A model generated the notes under the pieces. It did no database searches. It had not been told where the DNA came from and saw nothing but the letters and a program-made list of their open reading frames with translations. A stretch of 21,704 nt of DNA from CAIXMG01 sp964550225 (lineage in GTDB: Bacteria; Patescibacteriota; Minisyncoccia; Phycocordibacterales; UBA1006), in contig CAZJXT010000003.1 in assembly GCA_964550225.1 (NCBI GenBank), positions 1-21,704 of the forward strand. Reading direction: 5' to 3'. Positions 1 through 6,936 of the stretch are shown here, piece after piece (within the stretch, counting starts at the first letter, position 1; every line of letters begins with the position of its first letter). A program made the position numbers and the translations under genes.

Positions 1-832
1 CTGGAACGTTCATTCCGTTAATATCTCCTATACCTGTTTCAGTTGAAACTACGCTAGAACCATCTTGGTATCGAACGTTATCAACATCAACTGTGACAGA
101 TTCTGAATTAATGTCTCCTGAATCAAATGATGATGCAGCGTCAATAGTTACATAGAATTTCTCTGTAGCTTTTGCTTTTACAACTGAATTTGAAAGAGAG
201 ATTGTTTTACTGTAGTTTCCAGTAGAATCTTTGTTGAAATCAGAAGCATCTGCTGATCCAATTTCTTTTGATCCTTGCATGATAGAAACTCGGTCAGCAT
301 AGTCAGTTAATCGAACTGATCCTGAAGAGTTTGTAATTGCAAAACTTACTTTCATTGATTTCAATGCAATATCTCCATCGTTTGAAGCTTTAATTTCAAA
401 TCCTGCAGCTTTTACATTGTTTTGTCCTTCACCAACTTGTTCGTTGTTGTATTGTGAAAGTTTGTTGAAAGTACTGATTGTTCCATCTGTTCCATCAAGT
501 GAAACTGATCCTGTTGATCCAGTTGAACCTGTAGATGTTGATCCACATGAGTTCAATGCTGCTTTAGATAAAGCACCAACCAATCCATCTGCTGTTAATC
601 CTTTTGAAGCTTGGAAAGCTTTAGCTGCTGCTGCTGACATTGGACCGAATTTTCCGTCTTCTGCCAAACCTGCATTGTTGCAAGCGTTAAGAGCTGCTTG
701 TACGTTTTTTGCATACATTCCTGTTGATCCTACTTTAATAGTAGTTGAACCAAAGTCATATGCTGCTGAAGCTGAGAAAGCAAATGCAAATGCAAATGCT
801 GCAACAACTCCTGCGAAAATTTTCTTATTCAT
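1..832 (-). CDS. Exported peptidoglycan-binding surface protein (3' end outside window)
   Basis: The reading frame runs from ATG at 832 down to base 2 without a stop, so about 277 N-terminal residues are visible and the C-terminus is missing. It opens with a Sec-type signal peptide (MNKKIFAGVVAAFAFAFAFS, then ASAA). Residues about 30-95 look like a PG_binding_1 domain: one stretch reads GKFGPMSAAAAKAFQASKGL, followed by TADGLVGALSKAAL. Two Cys (in NACNN and LNSCGS) flank this domain and could form a disulfide. A Gly/Ser/Thr linker (STGSTGSTGS) leads to a Ser/Thr/Val/Asp-rich beta-sandwich-like part. The family is expected to be cell-wall attached; a role as abundant surface or S-layer-like protein is inference. 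No SD precedes the ATG, which follows a long folded leader. A plus-strand frame at 417-908 is only its shadow. Confidence 0.85.
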   Translation of the reverse strand, partial: MNKKIFAGVVAAFAFAFAFSASAAYDFGSTTIKVGSTGMYAKNVQAALNACNNAGLAEDGKFGPMSAAAAKAFQASKGLTADGLVGALSKAALNSCGSTSTGSTGSTGSVSLDGTDGTISTFNKLSQYNNEQVGEGQNNVKAAGFEIKASNDGDIALKSMKVSFAITNSSGSVRLTDYADRVSIMQGSKEIGSADASDFNKDSTGNYSKTISLSNSVVKAKATEKFYVTIDAASSFDSGDINSESVTVDVDNVRYQDGSSVVSTETGIGDINGMNVP

Positions 833-1012
833 AATTAAAATTAATTTCAATTATCTTTTTCTTTCGAAAAAGATTCGTGCACGATTCGCCTTCGACTTAA
901 TTAAGTGACGAACCATGATGTGCACATTTAGTATCTTTGCATGTTTTGAGACCCTTGATAGTGATATCAAGCGTTCTGCAAAAATATGCGGAGTGTATCT
1001 CACCCGTCGGTG

Positions 1013-1069
1013 AGAACACACCACACAAGTAGATGCGATGATTCGTATCCATTATGTGTGGTGTGTTCT
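1013..1069 (-). repeat. 15-bp perfect inverted repeat (large hairpin in surface-protein leader)
   Basis: Bases 1013-1027 (AGAACACACCACACA) are the exact reverse complement of 1055-1069. The 27-base loop contains a second stem, 1032-1038 with 1043-1049 (7 bp, one G-T), capped by four bases. A separate 7-bp hairpin, 998-1015, shares bases 1013-1015 with the big stem, so the two are partly exclusive. No U-run follows on either strand, so it is not a standard terminator. Given its place between promoter and start codon it is most likely a 5'-leader structure that stabilises or regulates the mRNA (inference). Confidence 0.7.
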
Positions 1070-1114
1070 GCGACGAACAAGATGATTATTAATAACAGTA
1101 AAATAACTAATACC

Positions 1115-1144
1115 TTTATATCGTGATCAATCTGATCAGTTCAA
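1115..1144 (-). promoter_or_regulatory. Probable promoter of the surface-protein gene, with paired TGATCA sites
   Basis: On the minus strand TTGAAC (1144-1139), an 18-base spacer and TATAAA (1120-1115) form a reasonable sigma-70-type promoter. The start would lie near 1108, giving a leader of about 275 nt. The spacer contains two copies of the palindrome TGATCA (1124-1129 and 1133-1138) separated by three bases, a plausible operator between -35 and -10. Confidence 0.45.
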
Positions 1145-1326
1145 AACATCCGTTATGTATGCTGTTATCAAAGGATTGAATACTTCGAAAAATTGAAAAT
1201 CAATCTCTCGAGGAATCCACAAGCACGTATGCCATCTTACCATAATCACTACCCTATTTGCAATACCTCCACAAAAAAGGTGTTAGTATCACATCAAGAG
1301 AATGTTTATGAAATTTGGATGGGATT

Positions 1327-1354
1327 ATTATAACGCGTTCATAAAAACGCGCAA
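1327..1354 (-). promoter_or_regulatory. Weak orphan promoter with dyad in spacer
   Basis: TTGCGC (1354-1349), 16 bases, then a perfect TATAAT (1332-1327) on the minus strand. A 6-bp dyad, CGCGTT (1334-1339) with AACGCG (1346-1351), occupies the spacer and overlaps the -35. It could feed the surface-protein leader or be fortuitous. Confidence 0.25.
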
Positions 1355-1378
1355 CTGCTTGTCTGGATAAGATAACGA

Positions 1379-1420
1379 AAAACACCCCTGATTATTACCA
1401 ATTTATATCTGAGGTGTTTT
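1379..1420 (-). terminator. Rho-independent terminator of the winged-helix regulator gene
   Basis: An 8-bp stem, 1379-1386 (AAAACACC) with 1413-1420 (GGTGTTTT), has a 26-base AU-rich loop. On the minus strand it ends in a T-run and lies about 50 bases after the stop of the 1472-2302 gene. Confidence 0.55.
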
Positions 1421-1471
1421 CCAATTACAACATATTTTATATATGTCAATTTTTCTTTTTTGTAAGCCGAT

Positions 1472-2302
1472 CTAAACAATTCGATACGTTGTCCATCTCT
1501 TGTTCCCTTCCTTTTTAACAAGATTCATAGCAATCAATTCTGAAAGTTCTCGCTGAAGAGTTTTGTCACTAACACCAGGGATCCATCCCTTGATATCGGC
1601 TAGTGTTCCAGAGTTTTTCGAGCGAAGAATCTTTAAAATATCTTGTTTTCTATCTATTTTTATAATGTCCTTTTGAAATGTCGTTTTGATTTCTTCAATG
1701 TCGTTTTGAATGTCCTTTTGTTTTACAAGTGTCGTTTTGATGTCGTTTTGATGTCGTTTTGAATCATAGTGCTCTACGACACTATCAAACAATGGGTCCT
1801 GAATGAATGATTGTGTAATGAGTGGCTGATTAATATCCACTCGTGAAAAGATAAAACCTGACTCTTCTTTATTGCGATCTTTGATAATATCAACAATAAC
1901 TTTTGAAACGGAATCCAATTCTGATAATAAAATATCAGCATTCATGGGAGATATATGATGCGCCAACAATCCAATACGTACTAATGATGCTACATGATCT
2001 AATCGAATAGAAATATCTAACATTTCACGAGCTGTTGGAGTTTGATCGTGTGCAATCAAATCAAAACTATTTGCAAGTAAATCAATTGATTCTGTTCGCA
2101 ACGATGCGGTTAATGGTAAATCATTCCCCATAACATCTGTTACCAAGTAGATTGCCCCCACTATTTTTTCAATTTTTTTTGCAGCAATATAAAGCGACTT
2201 TTCAAGAGGGTTTTTAAAAAAAGTATCTAAATAAACGCTTTTTTGAAAAATGTCGTTTTGAATATCATCATGTCGTTTTGAAATGTCGTTTTGATTATTC
2301 AT
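1472..2302 (-). CDS. Winged-helix DNA-binding protein containing repeat-encoded QNDI/SKRH/IKTT segments
   Basis: A 276-residue cytoplasmic protein with no signal or membrane segment. Residues about 30-165 form an all-helical domain of a kind I associate with CPR genomes but cannot name. Residues about 217-276 read as a winged helix: an ILKILR helix, a turn, a recognition helix around SDKTLQRELSEL, and a wing at KKEGNKRWTTY. This resembles DeoR-like domains that detect repeated sites. Between them, and at the N-terminus, are short charged segments QNDI/QKDI (4-7, 15-18, 185-188, 195-198, 199-202, 210-213), SKRH (8-11, 181-184) and IKTT (188-191, 205-208). All come from one 11-bp DNA motif read in three frames. 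ATG 2302 sits 6 bases after a TATAAA overlapped by another motif copy. Autoregulation is inferred, no target is proven. Confidence 0.75.
   Translation of the reverse strand: MNNQNDISKRHDDIQNDIFQKSVYLDTFFKNPLEKSLYIAAKKIEKIVGAIYLVTDVMGNDLPLTASLRTESIDLLANSFDLIAHDQTPTAREMLDISIRLDHVASLVRIGLLAHHISPMNADILLSELDSVSKVIVDIIKDRNKEESGFIFSRVDINQPLITQSFIQDPLFDSVVEHYDSKRHQNDIKTTLVKQKDIQNDIEEIKTTFQKDIIKIDRKQDILKILRSKNSGTLADIKGWIPGVSDKTLQRELSELIAMNLVKKEGNKRWTTYRIV
1666..1762 (+). repeat. Cluster of seven TGTCGTTTTGA motif copies inside the regulator gene
   Basis: Copies at 1666-1676 (TGTCC variant), 1679-1689, 1699-1709, 1711-1721 (variant), and three exact head-to-tail copies at 1730-1740, 1741-1751 and 1752-1762. 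The 11-bp period moves the reading frame by one each time, so the tandem triplet encodes SKRH, QNDI and IKTT in turn. All copies have the same orientation. Confidence 0.9.
2251..2294 (+). repeat. Three TGTCGTTTTGA copies at the 5' end of the regulator gene
   Basis: Exact copies at 2251-2261, 2271-2281 and 2284-2294, encoding QNDI, SKRH and QNDI of the N-terminal 18 residues. They use two different reading frames. Confidence 0.9.
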
Positions 2303-2303
2303 G

Positions 2304-2366
2304 TGTCGTTTATAATGTCCTTTAGACTTCTATAAACGACATTCTATACCTAAAATGTCGTTTATG
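2304..2366. promoter_or_regulatory. Four motif copies in the divergent regulator/ftsK promoter region (candidate operator)
   Basis: Copies at 2304-2314 (TGTCGTTTATA), 2316-2326 (TGTCCTTTAGA), 2331-2341 (reverse orientation, TGTCGTTTATA) and 2356-2366 (TGTCGTTTATG). The first and third form a perfect 11-bp inverted repeat with a 16-base spacer. The 2304 copy overlaps a minus-strand TATAAA (2314-2309) that ends 6 bases before the regulator ATG; the 2331 copy lies at the matching -35 position. Protein bound here would block the regulator's own promoter (inference). The 2356 copy is upstream of the ftsK promoter. Confidence 0.6.
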
Positions 2367-2393
2367 CAAGTATTTATAATCAAGATAAAACCC

Positions 2394-2423
2394 TTGTATT
2401 ATAATGCTTTTTCTTGGTATACT
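2394..2423 (+). promoter_or_regulatory. Probable ftsK promoter (extended -10)
   Basis: TTGTAT (2394-2399), 18 bases, then TGG-TATACT (-10 at 2418-2423). The -10 ends 12 bases before ATG 2436, giving a leader of about 6 nt with no SD. A second -10-like TATAAT is at 2400-2405. Confidence 0.5.
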
Positions 2424-2435
2424 GATGATAATATT

Positions 2436-4703
2436 ATGGCAAAAAAAGAAGTATCTTCTCGAAAAAATAATTCCAAAAAAGACATTGACGTCGAAACTGT
2501 TTCTCGTACTGAAAAAAGACCCCTCGATCCACAGATTAAAAATAGTATTATTGCTATCATACTCTTTGCATTTACCGTTATTATTATTCTCGGAGCGTGG
2601 GGAAAAGCAGGTGTTGCAGGAACCTTTTTATATGAAACTATCTTGAAAAAACTTCTCGGATTTGGAGTAGTTTTAGTACCTGTATTTTTGGTAATCTATG
2701 CTATTAAAATCATAAAAAATGAATCTCCTGATTGGTCATGGGTAGAATACACCAGTTCAACAGTACTAACACTTTCCTCTCTTGGATTTATCCACATCAT
2801 TGCACCTCAATTACAAGGAGGTGGACTCATTGGTCAAGGTATAGGATCATTGGCAAAAACTATTTTTGATGTGTATGCAGGATCTATTATTTTAATATCT
2901 TTAGCAGTTATTTCTGGGTTACTATTAATTAACGAAGAATTGCATATTCCTGAATCTCTTAGAAAGATTTTCAAAAAACATGATGCTGATGATTTTTCAG
3001 TTGGAAATAATGACGATGAAGAAATGATCACTCTGAGTAAAGAAGATCTTAATGACTTAAATAATACACCCGTTTTAGTACACGAAAAGACACCTCAGGA
3101 AGAGATAGTGGCAGCAAAAGACGAGTCTATTTCAAAACCAGTTGAAAAGAAAAAAGACCTCGAAGAAGAAATGTTTATGGGTGCGGGAGCATTATTTTCA
3201 GAAACCTATGAATTTCCTCCTACAAGCCTCCTTGGAAAATCTTCTGGGAAACCGTCCGTTGGTGACATCAAGGCGAATGCAAACCTCATCAAGCGAACCC
3301 TCCTCAACTTTGGAATTGATGTGGAAATGGACGAGGTATCTATCGGACCAACCGTTACTCGTTACGCATTAAAACCAGCCGAAGGTATTAAACTAACTCG
3401 AATCCTTGGTTTAAAATCTGATCTGGCACTCGCACTCGCTGCTCACCCTATTCGTATCGAAGCCCCGATTCCTGGAAAATCTCTCGTTGGAATCGAGATC
3501 CCTAACCGAACTATGTCAAATGTGGGACTCGGAAGCCTCCTTGAAGATGCTGAATTTGAAAATTCACCTCATCGATTATTGGTTGCCCTTGGGAAAGGAG
3601 TTACGGGAAAATCCTATTTCACTAACCTTGCGAAAATGCCCCATTTATTGATCGCAGGTACTACCGGTTCTGGAAAATCAGTTACTGTTCACAATTTGAT
3701 TCTTTCACTCCTCTATCGTAATGGGCCCGAGGACTTACGACTCATCATGGTTGACCCAAAACGGGTAGAACTTACGTTATATAACGATATCCCCCATTTA
3801 CTTACCCCAGTTATCAAAGAACCCAAAAAAGCTATTCTTGCTTTGAAATGGGCTGCTAAAGAAATGGAGCGGCGGTATGATCTCCTTGAAAAACACAGTT
3901 GTCGAGATATTCAGTCATATCACAAAAATATCTTGGAACCTTATCTTGAAAAAAAAGGAGGTGATAAAAAAGTTGATGAAAAATCACCTGAGCGTATGCC
4001 CTACATTGTCGTATTTATTGATGAATTAGCAGATATTATGCAAGCCTATCCTCGTGAATTGGAATCAGGGATCGTACGATTGGCGCAAATGTCACGAGCA
4101 GTTGGAATTCATTTAGTACTTTCAACTCAACGACCATCAGTAAACGTGATTACGGGGCTCATCAAGGCGAACATTCCGTCACGATTAGCCTTGCAAGTAG
4201 CATCTCAAATAGATTCACGAACTATTTTAGATGCTCCAGGAGCCGAATCTCTTCTTGGAAAAGGAGATATGCTCTATCAAGGATCTGACATGTCAAAACC
4301 TGAACGCATGCAGTGTGCAAACGTTTCAGAGGATCAAGTAAAAGCAGTTGTTTCATTTATTAAGAAGCATAATATTGCAATTCCTGATGAAATATCGCTT
4401 GGCGAAACATTAGAGGATGATCGTTCTATTGTCTCAGCAAGTGTCGATGATTCTGATGATGATGAATTATATGAAGACGCGCGTGCTATTGTTATCGAAG
4501 CAGGTAAAGCATCAACGAGTTATATTCAACGAAAATTAAAAGTTGGATATTCTCGAGCTGCACGTCTCATTGATTTATTAGAAGAACGAGGAGTTGTCGG
4601 TCCTGCTGATGGTGCAAAACCTCGCGAGGTTCTGGAAACAAAACCATCGCATTTATCCACAGACCATGATGAATCATTTGTTGATTCTGAATTAGAAATA
4701 TAA
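2436..4703 (+). CDS. ftsK: DNA translocase FtsK
   Basis: FtsK/SpoIIIE-type motor that pumps chromosomal DNA through the closing septum and helps resolve dimers. The 755 residues show an N-terminal membrane domain with four hydrophobic segments (about 37-56, 74-93, 105-125, 141-165) and a short acidic linker (about 185-250). The RecA-like motor follows, with Walker A GTTGSGKS (408-415), Walker B IVVFIDE (524-530) and a conserved STQRPSV stretch. The C-terminal gamma winged helix (about 675-735) would read polarity sequences. I start it at ATG 2436 (MAKKEVSSRK), not at the in-frame ATG 2355, because 2355 lies upstream of the promoter, inside a motif copy. It is shorter than E. coli FtsK, whose long linker is absent. 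First gene of the plus-strand block leading to recA. Confidence 0.97.
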   Translation: MAKKEVSSRKNNSKKDIDVETVSRTEKRPLDPQIKNSIIAIILFAFTVIIILGAWGKAGVAGTFLYETILKKLLGFGVVLVPVFLVIYAIKIIKNESPDWSWVEYTSSTVLTLSSLGFIHIIAPQLQGGGLIGQGIGSLAKTIFDVYAGSIILISLAVISGLLLINEELHIPESLRKIFKKHDADDFSVGNNDDEEMITLSKEDLNDLNNTPVLVHEKTPQEEIVAAKDESISKPVEKKKDLEEEMFMGAGALFSETYEFPPTSLLGKSSGKPSVGDIKANANLIKRTLLNFGIDVEMDEVSIGPTVTRYALKPAEGIKLTRILGLKSDLALALAAHPIRIEAPIPGKSLVGIEIPNRTMSNVGLGSLLEDAEFENSPHRLLVALGKGVTGKSYFTNLAKMPHLLIAGTTGSGKSVTVHNLILSLLYRNGPEDLRLIMVDPKRVELTLYNDIPHLLTPVIKEPKKAILALKWAAKEMERRYDLLEKHSCRDIQSYHKNILEPYLEKKGGDKKVDEKSPERMPYIVVFIDELADIMQAYPRELESGIVRLAQMSRAVGIHLVLSTQRPSVNVITGLIKANIPSRLALQVASQIDSRTILDAPGAESLLGKGDMLYQGSDMSKPERMQCANVSEDQVKAVVSFIKKHNIAIPDEISLGETLEDDRSIVSASVDDSDDDELYEDARAIVIEAGKASTSYIQRKLKVGYSRAARLIDLLEERGVVGPADGAKPREVLETKPSHLSTDHDESFVDSELEI

Positions 4704-4705
4704 GG

Positions 4706-4724
4706 TATACTTTATAGTATATCC
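4706..4724 (+). promoter_or_regulatory. Dyad with two -10-like boxes upstream of the 4739 gene
   Basis: TATACT (4706-4711) and TATAGT (4713-4718) sit in an imperfect dyad, ATACT (4707-4711) with AGTAT (4716-4720). It directly follows the ftsK stop and precedes ATG 4739 by about 20 bases. It could be a promoter for the downstream genes; no clear -35 was found. Confidence 0.3.
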
Positions 4725-4738
4725 CCTACGTCAACCCT

Positions 4739-5152
4739 ATGCATTATCAAACAATTCAGGAAAAAAAGAATCGTACTATTAAACAGATGGTTTTTGGTGT
4801 TTCTGGAATTTTGATAATTACTTTTATTGGAATCAAGCTCTATCCTATCATTCACGGACCATCTATTCATGTTGCAACTATTAATAATGGACAAAGTTTG
4901 GTTAACCCAATGATTCAAATTTCAGGAAAAGCAAAATTTACAAAGGATTTATTTGTAAATGGAGCACCTTTAGCAACTGCACCTGATGGGAGTTTTAATC
5001 AGAATTTATTATTAAATCCTGGATACAACCTCTTAACCCTTGAAGGAAAAGATCGTTTTGGATCTATTTCAAAAAAAGATTTTGCATTAGTTCTGGAAGA
5101 ATCGAATTCTACTCTTACTATGCTACCTATTTCTGACGCTGCTACTTATTAA
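4739..5152 (+). CDS. Small membrane-anchored protein with Ig-like extracytoplasmic domain
   Basis: 137 residues. A basic N-terminus (about 1-17) precedes one hydrophobic helix (about 18-36), which acts as an uncleaved anchor. The outside part (about 45-120) has the repeat-like beta pattern ISGKAKFTKDLFVNG, then DGSFNQNLLLNPGYNLLTL, then a GKDRFG turn. That matches the Ig-like Glucodextranase-B type (Pfam PF09136-like) 'V-G, VNG, dGsF, L-pG-N-i-v-A-D-G' pattern common on CPR envelope proteins. No catalytic residues are evident. It lies between ftsK and recA, 35 bases after one and 30 before the other, so co-transcription is plausible. The specific function is unknown. Confidence 0.75.
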   Translation: MHYQTIQEKKNRTIKQMVFGVSGILIITFIGIKLYPIIHGPSIHVATINNGQSLVNPMIQISGKAKFTKDLFVNGAPLATAPDGSFNQNLLLNPGYNLLTLEGKDRFGSISKKDFALVLEESNSTLTMLPISDAATY

Positions 5153-5182
5153 TTTATTCTAACCCTATTTCTCTTATTCTCT

Positions 5183-6256
5183 ATGGCAAAGAAAAAAACA
5201 GTATCAAAAGATACTAACGATCTTCGCGACACTATTAAAATGATCCAAACCAAGTTTGGTGAAGGAGCTATTATGAAACTTGGTGAAACACCTAAGGTTG
5301 ATATTGGTGTTATTCCTACAGGATCTATTGGTCTTGATGCAGCACTTGGAGTTGGCGGAATTCCACGAGGACGTATTATTGAAATATTTGGACCAGAATC
5401 ATCAGGAAAGACAACACTTACTTTACATATTATTGCAGAAGCACAAAAATTAGGCGGTGTGTGTGCATTTATCGATGCAGAACACGCTATGGATCCTGAA
5501 TACGCTAAAAAACTCGGTGTGAATATCGACGATCTACTTATTTCTCAACCTGACCATGGAGAACAAGCTCTTGAAATTACTGAAACATTAGTACGTTCTG
5601 GAAAAATTGATGTGGTGATTGTTGACTCGGTTGCAGCATTAACACCAAAAGACGAAATTGAAGGAGATATGGGAGCTCATCATGTCGGCAAACAAGCACG
5701 ATTAATGTCTCAGGCTTTGAGAAAATTAACAGCAATTGTTGCACGATCAAATACAGTAGTTGTTTTCATTAACCAGATCCGTATGCAAATTGGTGTGATG
5801 TTTGGAAATCCTGAAACTACCCCAGGTGGAAAAGCTCTCAAATTCTATACCTCTGTTCGTCTTGATATTCGAAAAGTTGCCCAAATTAAAAAAGGTGAAG
5901 ACGTTGTAGGTGCACGAACTCGTGTAAAGGTCGTTAAAAATAAAGTAGCCTCCCCTTTCAAACAAACCGAATTCGATATTATCTACAACGAAGGAATTTC
6001 TGCCGAAGGAGAAATGTTAGCCCTTGGAGAAAAGTTCAAACTAGTCGAAAAGTCAGGTGCGTCATTTAGTTATCGAAATGTGGCAGGTGAAAAAATTCCA
6101 CTTGGGCGAGGATATGATGCAGCGCGAACATTTTTGCGAGATAAGACAAACAAAGCAATTCGTGAATCTTTAATGAAAGAGATTAAAAAAATGATGGATA
6201 ATGGTGGTCTTTCATTTGCAGGAAAAGAAGAGGCGGATGAAGAACCTGAAGAATAG
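5183..6256 (+). CDS. recA: Recombinase RecA
   Basis: 357-residue RecA, the ATP-dependent strand-exchange protein for recombinational repair. Visible features are the N-terminal polymerisation helix (TNDLRDTIKMIQTKFGEGAI), Walker A GPESSGKT, Walker B VVIVDSVAAL, the L1 region with EGDMGAHHVGKQARLMSQ, the NQIRMQIGVMFGNPETTPGG stretch spanning L2, and an acidic C-terminal tail (EEADEEPEE). Length is normal. The upstream 30 bases are pyrimidine-rich with no SD and no clear promoter, so it is probably transcribed with the 4739 gene and ftsK. I saw no LexA-type operator. Confidence 0.98.
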   Translation: MAKKKTVSKDTNDLRDTIKMIQTKFGEGAIMKLGETPKVDIGVIPTGSIGLDAALGVGGIPRGRIIEIFGPESSGKTTLTLHIIAEAQKLGGVCAFIDAEHAMDPEYAKKLGVNIDDLLISQPDHGEQALEITETLVRSGKIDVVIVDSVAALTPKDEIEGDMGAHHVGKQARLMSQALRKLTAIVARSNTVVVFINQIRMQIGVMFGNPETTPGGKALKFYTSVRLDIRKVAQIKKGEDVVGARTRVKVVKNKVASPFKQTEFDIIYNEGISAEGEMLALGEKFKLVEKSGASFSYRNVAGEKIPLGRGYDAARTFLRDKTNKAIRESLMKEIKKMMDNGGLSFAGKEEADEEPEE

Positions 6257-6297
6257 TTGATTTTTAGTAAAAACATGATAGTCTATGAGAACTATCA
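6257..6297 (+). promoter_or_regulatory. Probable efp promoter overlapped by a dyad
   Basis: TTGATT (6257-6262), 16 bases, then TGA-TAGTCT (-10 at 6279-6284). A 7-bp dyad, TGATAGT (6276-6282) with ACTATCA (6291-6297), covers the -10 and likely start site. It could be an operator, a weak recA terminator, or a leader hairpin. Confidence 0.35.
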
Positions 6298-6320
6298 ACC
6301 GTTTTAATCTGTAATTATTT

Positions 6321-6911
6321 ATGGCAATTATTTCATATAACGAAGCGACTATTCGTAAAATTATCATGCATGATGGGGAACCTTATGAGGTTCTTGCTTC
6401 TCATGTATTTCGTAAACAACAACGAAAACCAGTAAATGCAACTAAATTGAAAAACCTCCTTTCTGGGCGAGTTGTTGAACATTCATTCCAAGTATCTGAT
6501 AAAATTGATGAAGCTGATATTAGTAAAAAACCAGTTAAATATATTTACGAGGCAAAAGGAGAATTTTGGTTTCATCCAGAAAAAAATCCTGCTGAAAGAT
6601 TTACTATCAGTGGTACTCTAATCGGAGAAAAGAAACAGTGGATGCGTCCTAATGATGTCTACAATGCAATCATTTGGACCAACGAAGATGACGAAGAACA
6701 AGTTATTGGTGTAGATCTTCCTATTAAAATGGATCTAAAGGTAAAAGAAGCAGCTCCTGCGGTTAAAGGAAACACTTCATCTGGAGCTTCTAAAACTGTA
6801 GTTTTGGAAACCGGAGCAGAAATCAATGTCCCTCTTTTTATTAATGAGGGTGATGTTGTAACGATTAACACTGAAACTAACGAATACGTAGGTCGAGCTG
6901 AGAAAAACTAG
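6321..6911 (+). CDS. efp: Translation elongation factor P (divergent tip loop)
   Basis: 196 residues with the three-domain EF-P layout: KOW-like N-terminal domain (MAIISYNEATIRKII, DGEPYEV), a central OB domain, and a C-terminal OB domain ending INVPLFINEGDVVTINTETN. EF-P enters the ribosomal E site and relieves stalling at polyproline. Without gaps against E. coli EF-P (DGEPYAVEAS...VKLRRL), the tip PGKG is replaced: the loop is RKQQRKP (31-37) and Gln34 is at the position of modified Lys34. The usual lysyl, rhamnosyl or hypusine-like modifications cannot be made on Gln34. Neighbouring Lys32, Arg35 and Lys36 keep the loop basic. The rest of the protein fits EF-P well, so this looks like a lineage variant rather than decay. 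The gene starts 65 bases after recA. Confidence 0.95.
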   Translation: MAIISYNEATIRKIIMHDGEPYEVLASHVFRKQQRKPVNATKLKNLLSGRVVEHSFQVSDKIDEADISKKPVKYIYEAKGEFWFHPEKNPAERFTISGTLIGEKKQWMRPNDVYNAIIWTNEDDEEQVIGVDLPIKMDLKVKEAAPAVKGNTSSGASKTVVLETGAEINVPLFINEGDVVTINTETNEYVGRAEKN

Positions 6912-6936
6912 CACCGTTTGGGTGTTTTTCTTTTTT
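6910..6936 (+). terminator. Terminator of efp
   Basis: A short GC stem, CACC (6912-6915) with GGTG (6921-6924), is followed by a long T-rich run (TTTTTCTTTTTT) directly after the efp stop codon. An A-run before the stem can pair with it. Confidence 0.6.

Larger units (their letters stand above)
833..1471. other. Long intergenic region: structured leader, promoters, terminator; no gene seen
   Basis: This is the only gene-free stretch over 300 bases. Read on the minus strand it holds, in order, the terminator of the 1472-2302 gene, a weak orphan promoter (1327-1354), a better promoter (1115-1144), and then about 270 bases full of inverted repeats leading to the surface-protein ATG at 832. The dyads are 1013-1027/1055-1069 (15 bp), 998-1004/1009-1015 (7 bp), 954-960/965-971 (7 bp), 877-882/920-925 (6 bp) enclosing the 12-bp palindrome 895-906, and 854-861/866-873 (8 bp). 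I see no tRNA, rRNA or convincing ORF. Confidence 0.7.

Noticed and set aside
417..908. 163-residue plus-strand frame opposite the first gene
   Set aside because: It mirrors the codons of the minus-strand surface protein, whose signal peptide and PG-binding domain are convincing.
1136..1243. Minus-strand 35-codon frame (MVRWHTCLWI...)
   Set aside because: It runs into the surface-protein promoter, has no close SD or -10 at a fitting distance, and no recognisable features.
1772..1782. Partial reverse motif (CTACGACAC) near the tandem copies
   Set aside because: Only about eight of eleven positions match and the TTTTGA half is absent.
2355..2435. Longer FtsK start at ATG 2355
   Set aside because: It overlaps a motif copy and lies upstream of the extended -10; MAKKEVSSRK from 2436 is a normal FtsK beginning.
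4653..4661. Perfect DnaA box TTATCCACA inside the 3' end of ftsK
   Set aside because: It is single, inside coding sequence (HLSTD), with no companion boxes, AT-rich unwinding element or dnaA/dnaN nearby; most likely chance.
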